DNA from: Shinella granuli
Lineage (GTDB): Bacteria > Pseudomonadota > Alphaproteobacteria > Rhizobiales > Rhizobiaceae
DNA: 64,000 bases
Assembly: GCF_004341885.1 (NCBI RefSeq)
Contig: NZ_SLVX01000003.1
Coordinates: 124,001 to 188,000, forward strand
Direction of reading: 5' to 3'
The translations under genes were made by a program, and so were the position numbers. Of the stretch, positions 30,969 to 38,775 are shown piece by piece. Under the pieces are notes generated by a model that made no database searches, was not told the DNA's origin, and worked only from the letters and a program-made list of their open reading frames with translations. Within the stretch, counting starts at the first letter, position 1, and each line of letters begins with the position of its first letter.

Positions 30969-32015
30969 ATGTTTTTCGCTTCCGACAACTGGGCCGGCGC
31001 CCATCCCGACATCGCACAGAGCCTCGTGACGGCGGCCGGCGGCTTCGCCCCGGCCTATGGCGCCAGCGACCTCGACAAGCGTGTGGAAAAGGCTTTTTCG
31101 GAGATTTTCGAGCGCGACGTCGCCGTCTTCTTCGTCGGCACGGGCACGGCGGCGAATTCCCTGGCGCTCGCCAGCTTCAACCGTCCGGGCGGCCAGGTCT
31201 TCTGCCACCGCGAAGCGCATGTGAATGTCGACGAATGCAACGCACCGGAATTCTTCGCTTCCGGTGCCAAGCTGGTGCCGATCGACGGCCCCGCCGGCAA
31301 GCTCTCCCCGGACGCCCTTGCCGCCGCCATCGGCCGCTTCCCGCCGGATTTCGTGCATGGCGGCCAGCCGATGGCCGTCACCATCACCCAGGCCACCGAA
31401 GCCGGCACCGCCTATACGCTCGACGAGATCGCCGCCCTCTCCGACGTCACGAAGGTAGTGAACCTGCCGCTGCACATGGACGGCGCGCGTTTCGCCAATG
31501 CGCTCGTCCATCTTGACGCGACGCCCGCCGAGATGACCTGGAAGCGCGGCGTCGACATCCTCTCCTTCGGCGGCACGAAGAACGGCTGCTGGTGCGCCGA
31601 GGCGCTGGTGCTGTTCGATCCCGGCAAGGCACAGCAGATGCATTTCCTGCGCAAGCGCTCGGCCCAGCTCTTCTCCAAGTCCCGCTTCATCGCCGCCCAG
31701 TTCGATGCCTATTTCAAGGACGGCCTCTGGCTCACCCTCGCCCGTCATTCCAACGCCATGGCCGCGCGCCTTGCGGCCGGTTTCGAGACCTCCGACACGG
31801 CCCGCCTCGCCTGGCCGACCGGATCGAACGAGCTCTTCGTCGTCATCCGCAACGACGCGATGAAGGCCCTGAAGGAGAAGGGAGCCGTCTTCTACGACTG
31901 GCCCGCCGGCCCCGAGCTGAAGGCGACCATGCGCGCGGACGAAACGCTGATCCGGCTCGTCACGAGCTTCGCCACGAAGGAAGCCGACGTCGACGACTTC
32001 CTCTCGGCGCTCTGA
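30969..32015 (+). CDS. ltaE: Low-specificity L-threonine aldolase
   Basis: A PLP enzyme of about 348 residues that splits L-threonine and L-allo-threonine to glycine and acetaldehyde. The PLP lysine is Lys204 in SFGGTKNGCWCAEAL. Other family elements are FFVGTGTAANSLAL and HMDGARFANAL. The ATG at 30969 opens at the typical N-terminus MFFASDNWAGAHP; an in-frame upstream codon at 30909 adds 20 atypical residues. It is divergent from gltB and convergent with the small heat-shock gene. Confidence 0.9.
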   Translation: MFFASDNWAGAHPDIAQSLVTAAGGFAPAYGASDLDKRVEKAFSEIFERDVAVFFVGTGTAANSLALASFNRPGGQVFCHREAHVNVDECNAPEFFASGAKLVPIDGPAGKLSPDALAAAIGRFPPDFVHGGQPMAVTITQATEAGTAYTLDEIAALSDVTKVVNLPLHMDGARFANALVHLDATPAEMTWKRGVDILSFGGTKNGCWCAEALVLFDPGKAQQMHFLRKRSAQLFSKSRFIAAQFDAYFKDGLWLTLARHSNAMAARLAAGFETSDTARLAWPTGSNELFVVIRNDAMKALKEKGAVFYDWPAGPELKATMRADETLIRLVTSFATKEADVDDFLSAL

Positions 32016-32032
32016 GCGGCATTACCGGACAC

Positions 32033-32066
32033 AAAAAAAGCGGTGCCCTGCGGCACCGCCCTTCTT
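32033..32066 (-). terminator. Bidirectional terminator between ltaE and ibpA
   Basis: The stem GCGGTGCC / GGCACCGC with a CTGC loop is flanked by seven A on the left, giving a T-run for minus-strand transcription, and by CCTTCTT on the right. Confidence 0.8.
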
Positions 32067-32087
32067 CATTCCCGGGAAAGCGCAGGA

Positions 32088-32549
32088 TCAGTTGGTCTGC
32101 GCTTCGATCTGCTTGGCGTCGCGCTGGACGGCCGTGATCTCGATACGGCGCGGCTTGGCGGCTTCCGGGATCTCGCGAAGGAGATCGATGTGGAGGAGGC
32201 CGTTCTTCAGCGAGGCGGCGCGCACTTCCACGTGATCGGCGAGCTGGAAGCGGCGCTCGAAGGCGCGCTTGGCAATGCCGCGGTAGAGAAACTGGCTGTC
32301 TTCGGCTGCCTCGTCCTTCTTCTCGCCCTTGACCGTCAGCGCATGTTCGCGCGCCTCGATGGAGAGCTCGCTCTCGTCGAAACCAGCCACCGCCATGGTG
32401 ATGCGGTAGGTGTTTTCGCCGGTACGCTCGATGTTGTAGGGCGGGTAGCTCTGGGCCTGGTCAGGCTGGCCGAGGCTGTCGAGCATGGTGAAGAGACGGT
32501 CGAAGCCGACGGTGGAACGATAGAGGGGGGAGAAATCGACGTGACGCAT
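32088..32549 (-). CDS. ibpA: Small heat-shock protein, Hsp20/IbpA family
   Basis: An ATP-independent holdase chaperone that binds unfolding proteins. The 153-residue protein has an alpha-crystallin domain (about residues 36-130) with [38 protein letters not shown] and the GLLHIDL strand. The N-terminal [10 protein letters not shown] matches IbpA proteins. Expression is likely heat-controlled twice: by an RpoH-type promoter (32688-32716) and by a ROSE-like thermometer that pairs with the ribosome site. Confidence 0.93.
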   Translation of the reverse strand: MRHVDFSPLYRSTVGFDRLFTMLDSLGQPDQAQSYPPYNIERTGENTYRITMAVAGFDESELSIEAREHALTVKGEKKDEAAEDSQFLYRGIAKRAFERRFQLADHVEVRAASLKNGLLHIDLLREIPEAAKPRRIEITAVQRDAKQIEAQTN

Positions 32550-32632
32550 GGTGTCCTCCTTTAGAGCAACGGTTGCGATCTTTCTGAAGGCTGCCCCCGA
32601 TTTCCGAAGGTGCAGCCCGGTTCATCCGGCCC
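32550..32632 (-). ncRNA. ROSE-like RNA thermometer in the ibpA leader
   Basis: The minus-strand leader carries the hallmark UUGCU (32565-32569) separated by four bases from AGGA of the Shine-Dalgarno sequence (32557-32560). This gives the pairing with a bulged G seen in ROSE elements. An upstream hairpin GGCUGC / GCAGCC (32612-32617 with 32589-32594) adds the multi-stem layout. ROSE elements precede most rhizobial small heat-shock genes. The exact fold has not been calculated. Confidence 0.65.
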
Positions 32633-32687
32633 CGTCCCATTCTGGCGACGGAAGCCTCGACGGACCCTGTTGGCGTCCGTGACGTTG

Positions 32688-32716
32688 AGATGGGAATGGA
32701 TTTTCGGCCGTTCAAG
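32688..32716 (-). promoter_or_regulatory. RpoH (sigma-32) type promoter of ibpA
   Basis: On the minus strand CTTGAA (32711-32716) and CCATCT (32688-32693) are separated by 17 bp, a close match to the alphaproteobacterial heat-shock promoter form CTTGAA-N17-CCATNT. It predicts a leader of about 130 nt that contains the ROSE-like element. Confidence 0.75.
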
Positions 32717-32821
32717 GGGTCCCGGGCAACCGAAAAGACGAGGCCAAAAAAATTTCGAGATGAACGGCGGATGAACGGCGGCTTCGGACAGCGTTCAGAT
32801 TGGTCCTGCTAGAACGGCAGC

Positions 32822-32932
32822 ATCAGAAGCGAAAACTTCTGACGACCGGGGTGTAACGTCCCTTCCTTCCCGGTCAAATTACGCCGGACTGCATGTGAAG
32901 CCACCCCCGTGCCGCATGCAGCCGGCTTTTTT
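32822..32932 (+). ncRNA. Candidate small RNA with three hairpins and a terminator
   Basis: Three consecutive stems are visible. The first is TCAGAAG / CTTCTGA (32823-32842), the second GACCGGG / CCCGGTC (32844-32875), and the third GCCGG-A-CTGCATG / CATGCAGCCGGC (32883-32926), followed by six T. The second loop is C/U-rich (GTCCCTTCCTT), of the anti-Shine-Dalgarno kind. An extended -10 (TGCTAGAAC, 32807-32815) would place the 5' end right at the first stem. There is no open frame here. I do not recognise the family. The alternative is a leader or terminator region of the adjacent genes. This covers most of the 449-bp gap not used by ibpA control elements. Confidence 0.55.
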
Positions 32933-32998
32933 CTTTGACGGCACTGGCGCCAGCGCCTATCCATCGATCATCGACGCCCGCCGAGACCCGCCCGCGCC

Positions 32999-33961
32999 AT
33001 GGATTCCATCCTCAACGCCACCGCCGACAATCCCGTTCCGGGGAACCATTTCGCCGGCTTCCTGGAGGGCAGCGGCGGCGTGAAGATCCGCTATGCGGTG
33101 TTCCGCTCGAACGAGCGCGAGGCCAAGGGCACGGTCGTGCTGCTGCAGGGCCGCAGCGAATGCATCGAGAAATATTTCGAGACGATCAACGACCTCACCG
33201 CCCGCGGCCTCTGGGTCGCCACCTTCGACTGGCGCGGCCAGGCCGGCTCCGACCGGCTGATACCGGGCAGCCGCACCGGCCATATCCTGCGCTTTTCCGA
33301 CTACGAGGCCGATCTCTCGCTCTTCCTGGAGAAGATCGTGCTGCCGGATGCCCGCCTGCCCTTCTTCATCGTCGCCCATTCGACCGGCGCGCTCGTCGCC
33401 CTCTCCCAGGCACCGCTGCTCGAAAACCGCATCGAGCGCATGGTGCTCGCCGCCCCCTTCATCGCGCTCGCCGGCCAGTCGATGAGCCAGCGCAAGATCA
33501 CCGTCATCGCCCGCCTCGCCTCGCTGCTGGGTCTCGGCAAGCACACCTTCCGCAAGGGCGATCCGCCGCTCGACTTCGCACACAACATCGTGACGTCCGA
33601 TCCGCGGCGCTTCGCCCGCAATGCGGCGATCTTCGCCGAACATCCGGAGCTTTCCATCAGTTGGCCGAGCGCCCGCTGGCTGAACGAGACGCTGAAGACC
33701 ATGGCGCGCGTGACGCACCAGGACCACCTGACACGCATCCGCATTCCCACCCTGCTGCTTTGCCCGACACGGGACGCCCTCGTGCCGCGCAAGGCGATCG
33801 GCGATCTCGCGCGCATCTTCCGCGCCGCCCGCCTCATCGAGATCGACGGCGCACGCCACGAGCTGTTCCAGGAGGCCGACCGCTACCGCGCGCAGGCACT
33901 CGCCGCGATCGACGCCTTCATTCCGGGAAGCGACGCCGAGCGGACCGGGCTCGGCGCCTGA
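32999..33961 (+). CDS. Alpha/beta hydrolase, lysophospholipase-like
   Basis: A 320-residue alpha/beta hydrolase of the PldB/monoglyceride-lipase group. The nucleophile elbow is IVAHSTGALVAL, where the first Gly of GxSxG is replaced by Ala. The acid is in CPTRDALVP and the His in DGARHELFQEAD. The oxyanion-side block is LLQGRSECIEKYFE. No signal peptide is evident, so it probably acts on lysophospholipids or similar esters in the cytoplasm or at the inner membrane. It stands alone between the candidate sRNA and hisN. Confidence 0.82.
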   Translation: MDSILNATADNPVPGNHFAGFLEGSGGVKIRYAVFRSNEREAKGTVVLLQGRSECIEKYFETINDLTARGLWVATFDWRGQAGSDRLIPGSRTGHILRFSDYEADLSLFLEKIVLPDARLPFFIVAHSTGALVALSQAPLLENRIERMVLAAPFIALAGQSMSQRKITVIARLASLLGLGKHTFRKGDPPLDFAHNIVTSDPRRFARNAAIFAEHPELSISWPSARWLNETLKTMARVTHQDHLTRIRIPTLLLCPTRDALVPRKAIGDLARIFRAARLIEIDGARHELFQEADRYRAQALAAIDAFIPGSDAERTGLGA

Positions 33962-34009
33962 CCGGCACCCTCGGGTCAAGCGCTATCGAGGAGTGCGCGA
34001 AGAGAATAT

Positions 34010-34783
34010 CTACGCCCGCAGCAACGCCATCGCCTCGTCATAGACCTTGCGGCTGCCGGCGGCGATGATCTCGCCGCCCATTTCCGCCGGGCCACCGTCC
34101 CAGGCGGTGATGATGCCGCCGGCCTGCTCGATGACCGGGATGAGGCCGCCGACGTCATAGGGCTTCAGCCCGCATTCGACGACGAGGTCGATATGGCCGG
34201 CGGCGAGCAGCGCATAGGCATAGCAATCGACGCCGTAGCGGAAGAGCCGCACCTTCTCCTGCACGGTCTCGAACCGCGTCTTGCGGCTTTCCGTGAAGAG
34301 ATGCGGCGAGGTGGTGAAGAGGATCGCATCGGACAGGCCGTTGCACGGCCGCGTCGACAGTGCCTTGCGGCCGTCCGGCCCGGCATAGTGGGACACCTTG
34401 CCGTCGGCGAAATAGCGTTCGCCGGTGAAGGGCTGGTCGATCAGCCCCATGACGGCCTCGCCATTGCGGTAGAGGCCGATCAGCGTGCCCCAGACCGGCA
34501 CGCCGGAAATGAAGGCCCGCGTGCCGTCGATCGGGTCGATGACCCAGACATATTCCCGGTCGAGACCGACCGAACCATGCTCTTCGCCGAGGATGCCATG
34601 CTCCGGAAAATGCTGCTCGATCAGCGCGCGGATCGCCAGTTCCGCCGCCCGGTCGCCCTCTGTCACGGGATCGAAGCCGGCAGCCTCCTTGTTGACGATA
34701 TCGGCACCGGCGCGGAAGCGCGGCAGGGTTTCCTTGCCGGCGGCATCGGCAAGACGGTCGAAGAAGGCGCGATCAGGCAACAT
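34010..34783 (-). CDS. hisN: Histidinol-phosphatase, inositol monophosphatase family
   Basis: The 257-residue Mg-dependent phosphatase has the family metal sites GEEHGS, WVIDPIDGTRAF and CGLKPYDVGGLIPVIEQAGG. The GTRAFISGVPVWGTLIGL block is typical of the HisN subgroup that dephosphorylates histidinol phosphate, rather than the inositol-specific SuhB. It lies next to mmgR; that RNA family was first named after such a neighbouring suhB-type gene. Substrate assignment is by resemblance only. Confidence 0.85.
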   Translation of the reverse strand: MLPDRAFFDRLADAAGKETLPRFRAGADIVNKEAAGFDPVTEGDRAAELAIRALIEQHFPEHGILGEEHGSVGLDREYVWVIDPIDGTRAFISGVPVWGTLIGLYRNGEAVMGLIDQPFTGERYFADGKVSHYAGPDGRKALSTRPCNGLSDAILFTTSPHLFTESRKTRFETVQEKVRLFRYGVDCYAYALLAAGHIDLVVECGLKPYDVGGLIPVIEQAGGIITAWDGGPAEMGGEIIAAGSRKVYDEAMALLRA

Positions 34784-34922
34784 GGGGGATCTCTCGGAGG
34801 GGCTGCGGACCGCCTCTCCTTACTGCATCGCCACGAAAAACGGAACCGGATTGACGCGGAAGCCTGCACGGAAGGGGCAACGGGAATTGCTTAACGGATC
34901 GCAAATTTGTCCCGCGGTTGCG

Positions 34923-34951
34923 CTTGACATTTGTGCAGCGCAATATTATTG
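34923..34951 (+). promoter_or_regulatory. Promoter of mmgR
   Basis: CTTGAC (34923-34928) is the alphaproteobacterial -35 consensus. Seventeen bases later lies TTATTG, with overlapping TATTAT. The predicted start is about 34957, at the base of the first hairpin. Confidence 0.65.
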
Positions 34952-34956
34952 TTTTC

Positions 34957-35038
34957 TTACAGTCATTCGTGGCTGTAAATACCCTCCTTGGGTGTTTCCT
35001 CCCTAGACTTAACCGCGCCCCAAGCGCGGTTTTTTTTG
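34957..35038 (+). ncRNA. mmgR: mmgR (suhB / alpha-r8) small RNA
   Basis: About 80 nt. A first stem TTACAG / CTGTAA (34957-34978) and a small ACCC / GGGT hairpin are followed by the single-stranded core TTTCCTCCCT (34995-35004), which is the conserved motif of the alpha-r8/mmgR family as I recall it. A rho-independent terminator AACCGCG / CGCGGTT with eight T closes the RNA. The location between an inositol-monophosphatase-family gene and N-formylglutamate amidohydrolase also fits. In Sinorhizobium meliloti mmgR limits polyhydroxybutyrate granule formation; that role is inferred here. Confidence 0.85.
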
Positions 35039-35051
35039 ACGGGAGGCCAGC

Positions 35052-35936
35052 CTATTCCGCGGCCAGCGCCCGGTCGGCGGCGTATTCCTCGACATGGTCG
35101 GAAAAATCCTGCAGGAAGGCCGAGATCGCCGTCTGCAGCACCGCGAAGTCCGGCCGCTTGGCCAGCGTCGTCTCGTCGACATAGAGGCCGCGGTTCACCT
35201 CGATCTGCAGCGCATGCAGCCCCTTGGCCGGCCGGCCGTAATGCTCGGTTATGAAGCCCCCCGCATAGGGCTTGTTGCGCACCACGGAAAAGCCCATGTC
35301 CTCCAGAAGCCGCATCGCGGTGCGCGAAAGCTCGCCCGACGCGCTGGTGCCGTAGCGATCGCCGATGATGAAGTCGGGCCGCATGCCCGTGCCGGAGACG
35401 CGGATATTGCCCGGCATCGAATGGCAGTCGATCAGCACCGAGAAGCCGAAGGTGACATGGGTGCGCACGACGAGGCGGCGCAGGCACGCATGATAGGGCT
35501 TGTAGACGGTCTCCACCCGCTCCAGCGCCTCCTCCACGGGAAAACGCTGGCGGTAGATCTCCATGTTCTCGGCGACGACCCGCGGCACGGTGCCGAGCCC
35601 GCCGGCGACCCGGATCGAATTGATGTTCGCATAGGAGGGCAGCACGCCCTCGAACATGCGCGGATCGAGCTCGTAGGGTTCGCGGTTGACGTCGAGCCAG
35701 GCGCGCGGGAAGTGCGCGACCAGCATCGGCGCGCCGAGCGCCGGCGCGACCGAGAAGAGCTCGTCGACATAGTGATCCTCCGAGCGGCGGATGCCGAGCG
35801 AATCGAGGCGCGACTGCGCCAGGAAGCTCTGTGGATAACGTCGCCCGCTATGAGGAGAATTGAAGACGAGGGGCACGCTCTGCGAAACCGGTTCCAGCAC
35901 TTCGAAGTGGCTGTTTTCGCTGAGAGCCTCCGCCAT
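35052..35936 (-). CDS. N-formylglutamate amidohydrolase
   Basis: A 294-residue Zn hydrolase of the FGase family, which converts N-formyl-L-glutamate to formate and glutamate in histidine degradation. Family elements are the N-terminal VFNSPHSGRRYP, the SEDHYVDELF block, and CHSMPG with its metal-binding His. No hut genes are nearby; in rhizobia this gene is commonly next to cpdR, so its exact substrate is uncertain. It is convergent with mmgR, whose terminator ends 14 bp before the stop. Confidence 0.85.
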   Translation of the reverse strand: MAEALSENSHFEVLEPVSQSVPLVFNSPHSGRRYPQSFLAQSRLDSLGIRRSEDHYVDELFSVAPALGAPMLVAHFPRAWLDVNREPYELDPRMFEGVLPSYANINSIRVAGGLGTVPRVVAENMEIYRQRFPVEEALERVETVYKPYHACLRRLVVRTHVTFGFSVLIDCHSMPGNIRVSGTGMRPDFIIGDRYGTSASGELSRTAMRLLEDMGFSVVRNKPYAGGFITEHYGRPAKGLHALQIEVNRGLYVDETTLAKRPDFAVLQTAISAFLQDFSDHVEEYAADRALAAE

Positions 35937-36126
35937 TGTTGTCCTTTACCATGCCTTCAAGTCATTGCGTCCGCCATGTTGCCAGCGGCCACCTCGCGTG
36001 TCCATACTGAGAAACGAGGGATAAGGGCTTGCCCTCACCCATTCACCGGATATTTACCGGAATACGCTCTTGTAACAGAACCGCCCGTCCGCGGGCAGAC
36101 AACCTTAGCAACGGTTCCCGAATTCC

Positions 36127-36489
36127 ATGACACCCAAGATTCTCCTCGCAGAAGACGACAACGATATGCGCCGGTTCCTCGTGAAGGCGCTCGAAAAGGC
36201 GGGCTACCAGGTGCTGTCCTACGACAACGGCGCCAGCGCTTACGACCGGCTTCGCGAAGAACCCTTCTCGCTGCTCCTGACCGACATCGTCATGCCGGAG
36301 ATGGATGGCATCGAGCTCGCCCGCCGCGCGACGGAACTCGACCCGGACCTGAAGGTCATGTTCATCACGGGCTTCGCCGCCGTGGCGCTCAACCCGGATT
36401 CCAAGGCCCCGAAGGACGCCAAGGTTCTGTCCAAACCGTTCCACCTGCGCGATCTCGTTGAAGAAGTCAACAAGATGCTGGCCGCCTAA
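36127..36489 (+). CDS. cpdR: CpdR single-domain response regulator
   Basis: A 120-residue stand-alone receiver domain with acidic pocket EDDND, phospho-acceptor Asp53 in LLLTDIVMP, Thr in MFITGFAAVAL, and Lys in LSKPFHL. In Caulobacter and Sinorhizobium unphosphorylated CpdR delivers substrates to ClpXP and is phosphorylated by the CckA-ChpT relay, coupling proteolysis to the cell cycle. The position beside N-formylglutamate amidohydrolase and upstream of a tRNA gene fits the rhizobial cpdR1 locus. A DNA-binding domain is absent. Confidence 0.9.
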   Translation: MTPKILLAEDDNDMRRFLVKALEKAGYQVLSYDNGASAYDRLREEPFSLLLTDIVMPEMDGIELARRATELDPDLKVMFITGFAAVALNPDSKAPKDAKVLSKPFHLRDLVEEVNKMLAA

Positions 36490-36583
36490 CCCCCGGAAAA
36501 GACCGCAAAATCGGCCCGTAAAAAAAGCTTCAAAAAGCTATTGACGCGCCTCGGGGTTTTGTGGTCTATGCGCCTCATCGGAT

Positions 36584-36658
<75 letters not shown>

Positions 36659-36668
36659 TTCGAAATCC

Positions 36669-36705
36669 AAAGGCCTTGCGGGAAACCGGAAGGCCTTTTG
36701 CTTTT
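36669..36705 (+). terminator. Terminator after tRNA-Val
   Basis: AAAGGCCTT / AAGGCCTTT stem with a 12-base loop followed by TGCTTTT. The rest of the gap to the permease gene (about 430 bp) shows no gene that I can support. Confidence 0.7.
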
Positions 36706-36943
36706 CCGGTCGTCCGGCCTGCCGAAGAGGGCGAACGACCGCCGGGTCAGGCTTCCAGCGGCCCGCTCCCGATCCCCTTCCGCTTAGAAAACGCCAACGC
36801 TTTCTCAGGCCTGTTTCGTGCTCATCGCCTGGCGGCGTGGAAATACACATATGCCGCGCAGGAAACAGTTGACGGCGGTGGCTGTTTTGCGGTCAAATGA
36901 TGGTCGGCTCAAGTCGCATATTGCACGCCGGATCGGCGCCAAG

Positions 36944-36961
36944 CAGGTGAAATTGCACCTG
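36944..36961. promoter_or_regulatory. Dyad-symmetric site upstream of the nucleobase permease gene
   Basis: CAGGTG-AAATTG-CACCTG is symmetric at 16 of 18 positions and lies about 175 bp before the permease start, in a gap with no gene. It may be an operator, but distance and lack of a recognised promoter keep this tentative. Confidence 0.35.
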
Positions 36962-37134
36962 AATCCGGCAAGTCGGCCGCATGCGGCGCACGCGCTTCCT
37001 CGCAGGATTACCCCAGAAAACCGTAAAGTGTTTATCGCCCCGCTATGCTTGCGACCGTCTGTCGCTCTACCAAAGATGGCGCACCCCGTTGGAGGACGGG
37101 AATTCGGAAGGTCGATGGAATGGGAGGAGTATCC

Positions 37135-38619
37135 ATGAGCGACGCATCCAGCATACACCCGGTGGACGAGAAACTGCCTACGGGCAGGCTCGCGACGCTG
37201 GGCATCCAGCACGTACTCGTCATGTATGGCGGCGCCGTCGCCGTGCCGCTCATCGTCGGGCGCGCCCTGCAGCTCAGCCCGCAGGACGTCGCGTTCCTGA
37301 TTTCCGCCGACCTCTTCGTCTGCGGCCTCGTCACCATCATCCAGTCGCTCGGCTTCGGCCGGCATGTCGGCATCCGCTTGCCCGTCATGATGGGCGTCAC
37401 CTTCGCCTCCGTCGGCCCGATGGTCTCCATGGCGACCATGACGCCGGGCACGGAGGGCGCGCGCATGATCTTCGGCGCCATCATCGGCGCCGGCTTCATC
37501 GCCCTCCTGATCGCGCCCCTGATGGGCCGGTTGCTGCGCTTCTTCCCGCCCGTGGTGACGGGCACCATCATCCTCGTCATCGGCGTCTCGCTGATGCGCG
37601 TCGGCATCAACTGGACCTTCGGCAATCCCTTCGGCCCGACCGCGCCCAAGCTGGTCGACCCGGCGCATGCCGAATGGCTCGCCCAGATGAAGACGCTCGC
37701 CGAAAGCGGCGGCCCGGCGGTGCCGAGCGGCTTTGCGATCGCGCCGACCGTGTCCAACCCGATCTATGCCGAGCCGAGCCATATCGCGCTGTCGGCGCTG
37801 GTGCTCGTCTCGATCCTCGCCATCGCCCGCTTCGGCCGCGGCCTCATCAGCAACATCGCCGTCCTCAGCGGCGTCGTCATCGGCTGCGTCGCCGCGTCGA
37901 TCCTCGGCATGATGCATTTCGACCGCGTGGCCGATGCCGGCTGGTTCGCCGTCGTCACGCCGCTTCGCTTCGGCATGCCGATCTTCGACCCCGTGCTGAT
38001 CGCCACCATGACGCTCGTCATGATTGTCGTGATGATCGAATCGACGGGCATGTTCCTGGCGCTCGGGGAAATCACCGGCCGGCCGGTCTCCCAGCAGAAC
38101 CTGACGGCGGGCCTGCGTGTCGACGGCATCGGCACGATGATCGGCGGCCTGTTCAACACCTTCCCCTATACGAGCTTCTCGCAGAATGTCGGCCTTGTCG
38201 GCGTCACCGGCGTGAAGAGCCGCTATGTCTGCGTCGCAGGCGGCATCATCATGATCGTCCTCGGACTGATCCCGAAGATGGGCGCCCTTGTCGAGGCCGT
38301 GCCGACCTTCGTCCTCGGCGGCGCCGGTCTCGTGATGTTCGGCATGGTGGCCGCGACGGGCGTGCGCATCCTCACGACGGTGGACTTCAAGTCCTCGCGC
38401 AACAACCTCTTCGTGGTTGCCGTCTCCATCGGCTTCGGCCTGATCCCGCTGCTCGCCCCGAATTACCTGATGTGGCTGCCGCATGCGATCCATCCCATCA
38501 TCGAATCGGGCATCGTGCTCGCCTCCATCGTCGCCGTCCTGCTGAACGCCTTCTTCAACGGCGTGCGCTTCGAGCAGTCCGATGCCGTCGAGGCCGCCCG
38601 CATGGCCGACAGCCACTGA
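37135..38619 (+). CDS. NCS2 family nucleobase (purine/xanthine) permease
   Basis: A 494-residue membrane protein with about 12-14 hydrophobic helices, of the nucleobase:cation symporter 2 family. Signature blocks are QHVLVMYGGAVAVPLIVG near the N-terminus, and the NFPYTSFSQNVGLV-type segment (NTFPYTSFSQNVGLVGVTGV), which carries the conserved NxxPxTxxSQN-like motif of xanthine and urate transporters. It likely imports xanthine or uric acid. The start at 37135 follows GGAGGAG; the open frame extends to 37045 without a ribosome site. Followed by a terminator. Confidence 0.9.
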   Translation: MSDASSIHPVDEKLPTGRLATLGIQHVLVMYGGAVAVPLIVGRALQLSPQDVAFLISADLFVCGLVTIIQSLGFGRHVGIRLPVMMGVTFASVGPMVSMATMTPGTEGARMIFGAIIGAGFIALLIAPLMGRLLRFFPPVVTGTIILVIGVSLMRVGINWTFGNPFGPTAPKLVDPAHAEWLAQMKTLAESGGPAVPSGFAIAPTVSNPIYAEPSHIALSALVLVSILAIARFGRGLISNIAVLSGVVIGCVAASILGMMHFDRVADAGWFAVVTPLRFGMPIFDPVLIATMTLVMIVVMIESTGMFLALGEITGRPVSQQNLTAGLRVDGIGTMIGGLFNTFPYTSFSQNVGLVGVTGVKSRYVCVAGGIIMIVLGLIPKMGALVEAVPTFVLGGAGLVMFGMVAATGVRILTTVDFKSSRNNLFVVAVSIGFGLIPLLAPNYLMWLPHAIHPIIESGIVLASIVAVLLNAFFNGVRFEQSDAVEAARMADSH

Positions 38620-38638
38620 GAACCCATTCATCGAATGA

Positions 38639-38672
38639 GAACCCGGCTTGCCCAGCGCAGGCCGGGTTTTTT
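38639..38672 (+). terminator. Rho-independent terminator after the permease gene
   Basis: AACCCGGC / GCCGGGTT stem with a 13-base loop, followed by TTTTC. Confidence 0.8.
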
Positions 38673-38775
38673 CGTGCACAAGGCCCCGACCGGCATTTTC
38701 CCGATCCCGCTTCCAAGGCATAGCAAAGAGGGGGCGCATGCGCGCTGCCGGAAAACAGCGGTTTCAGGAGCAGGC

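Noticed and set aside
36805..38739. A 644-codon minus-strand frame across the permease gene and its upstream gap
   Set aside because: It is antisense to a well-recognised permease. The tail in the upstream gap has no coding character or start signal of its own.
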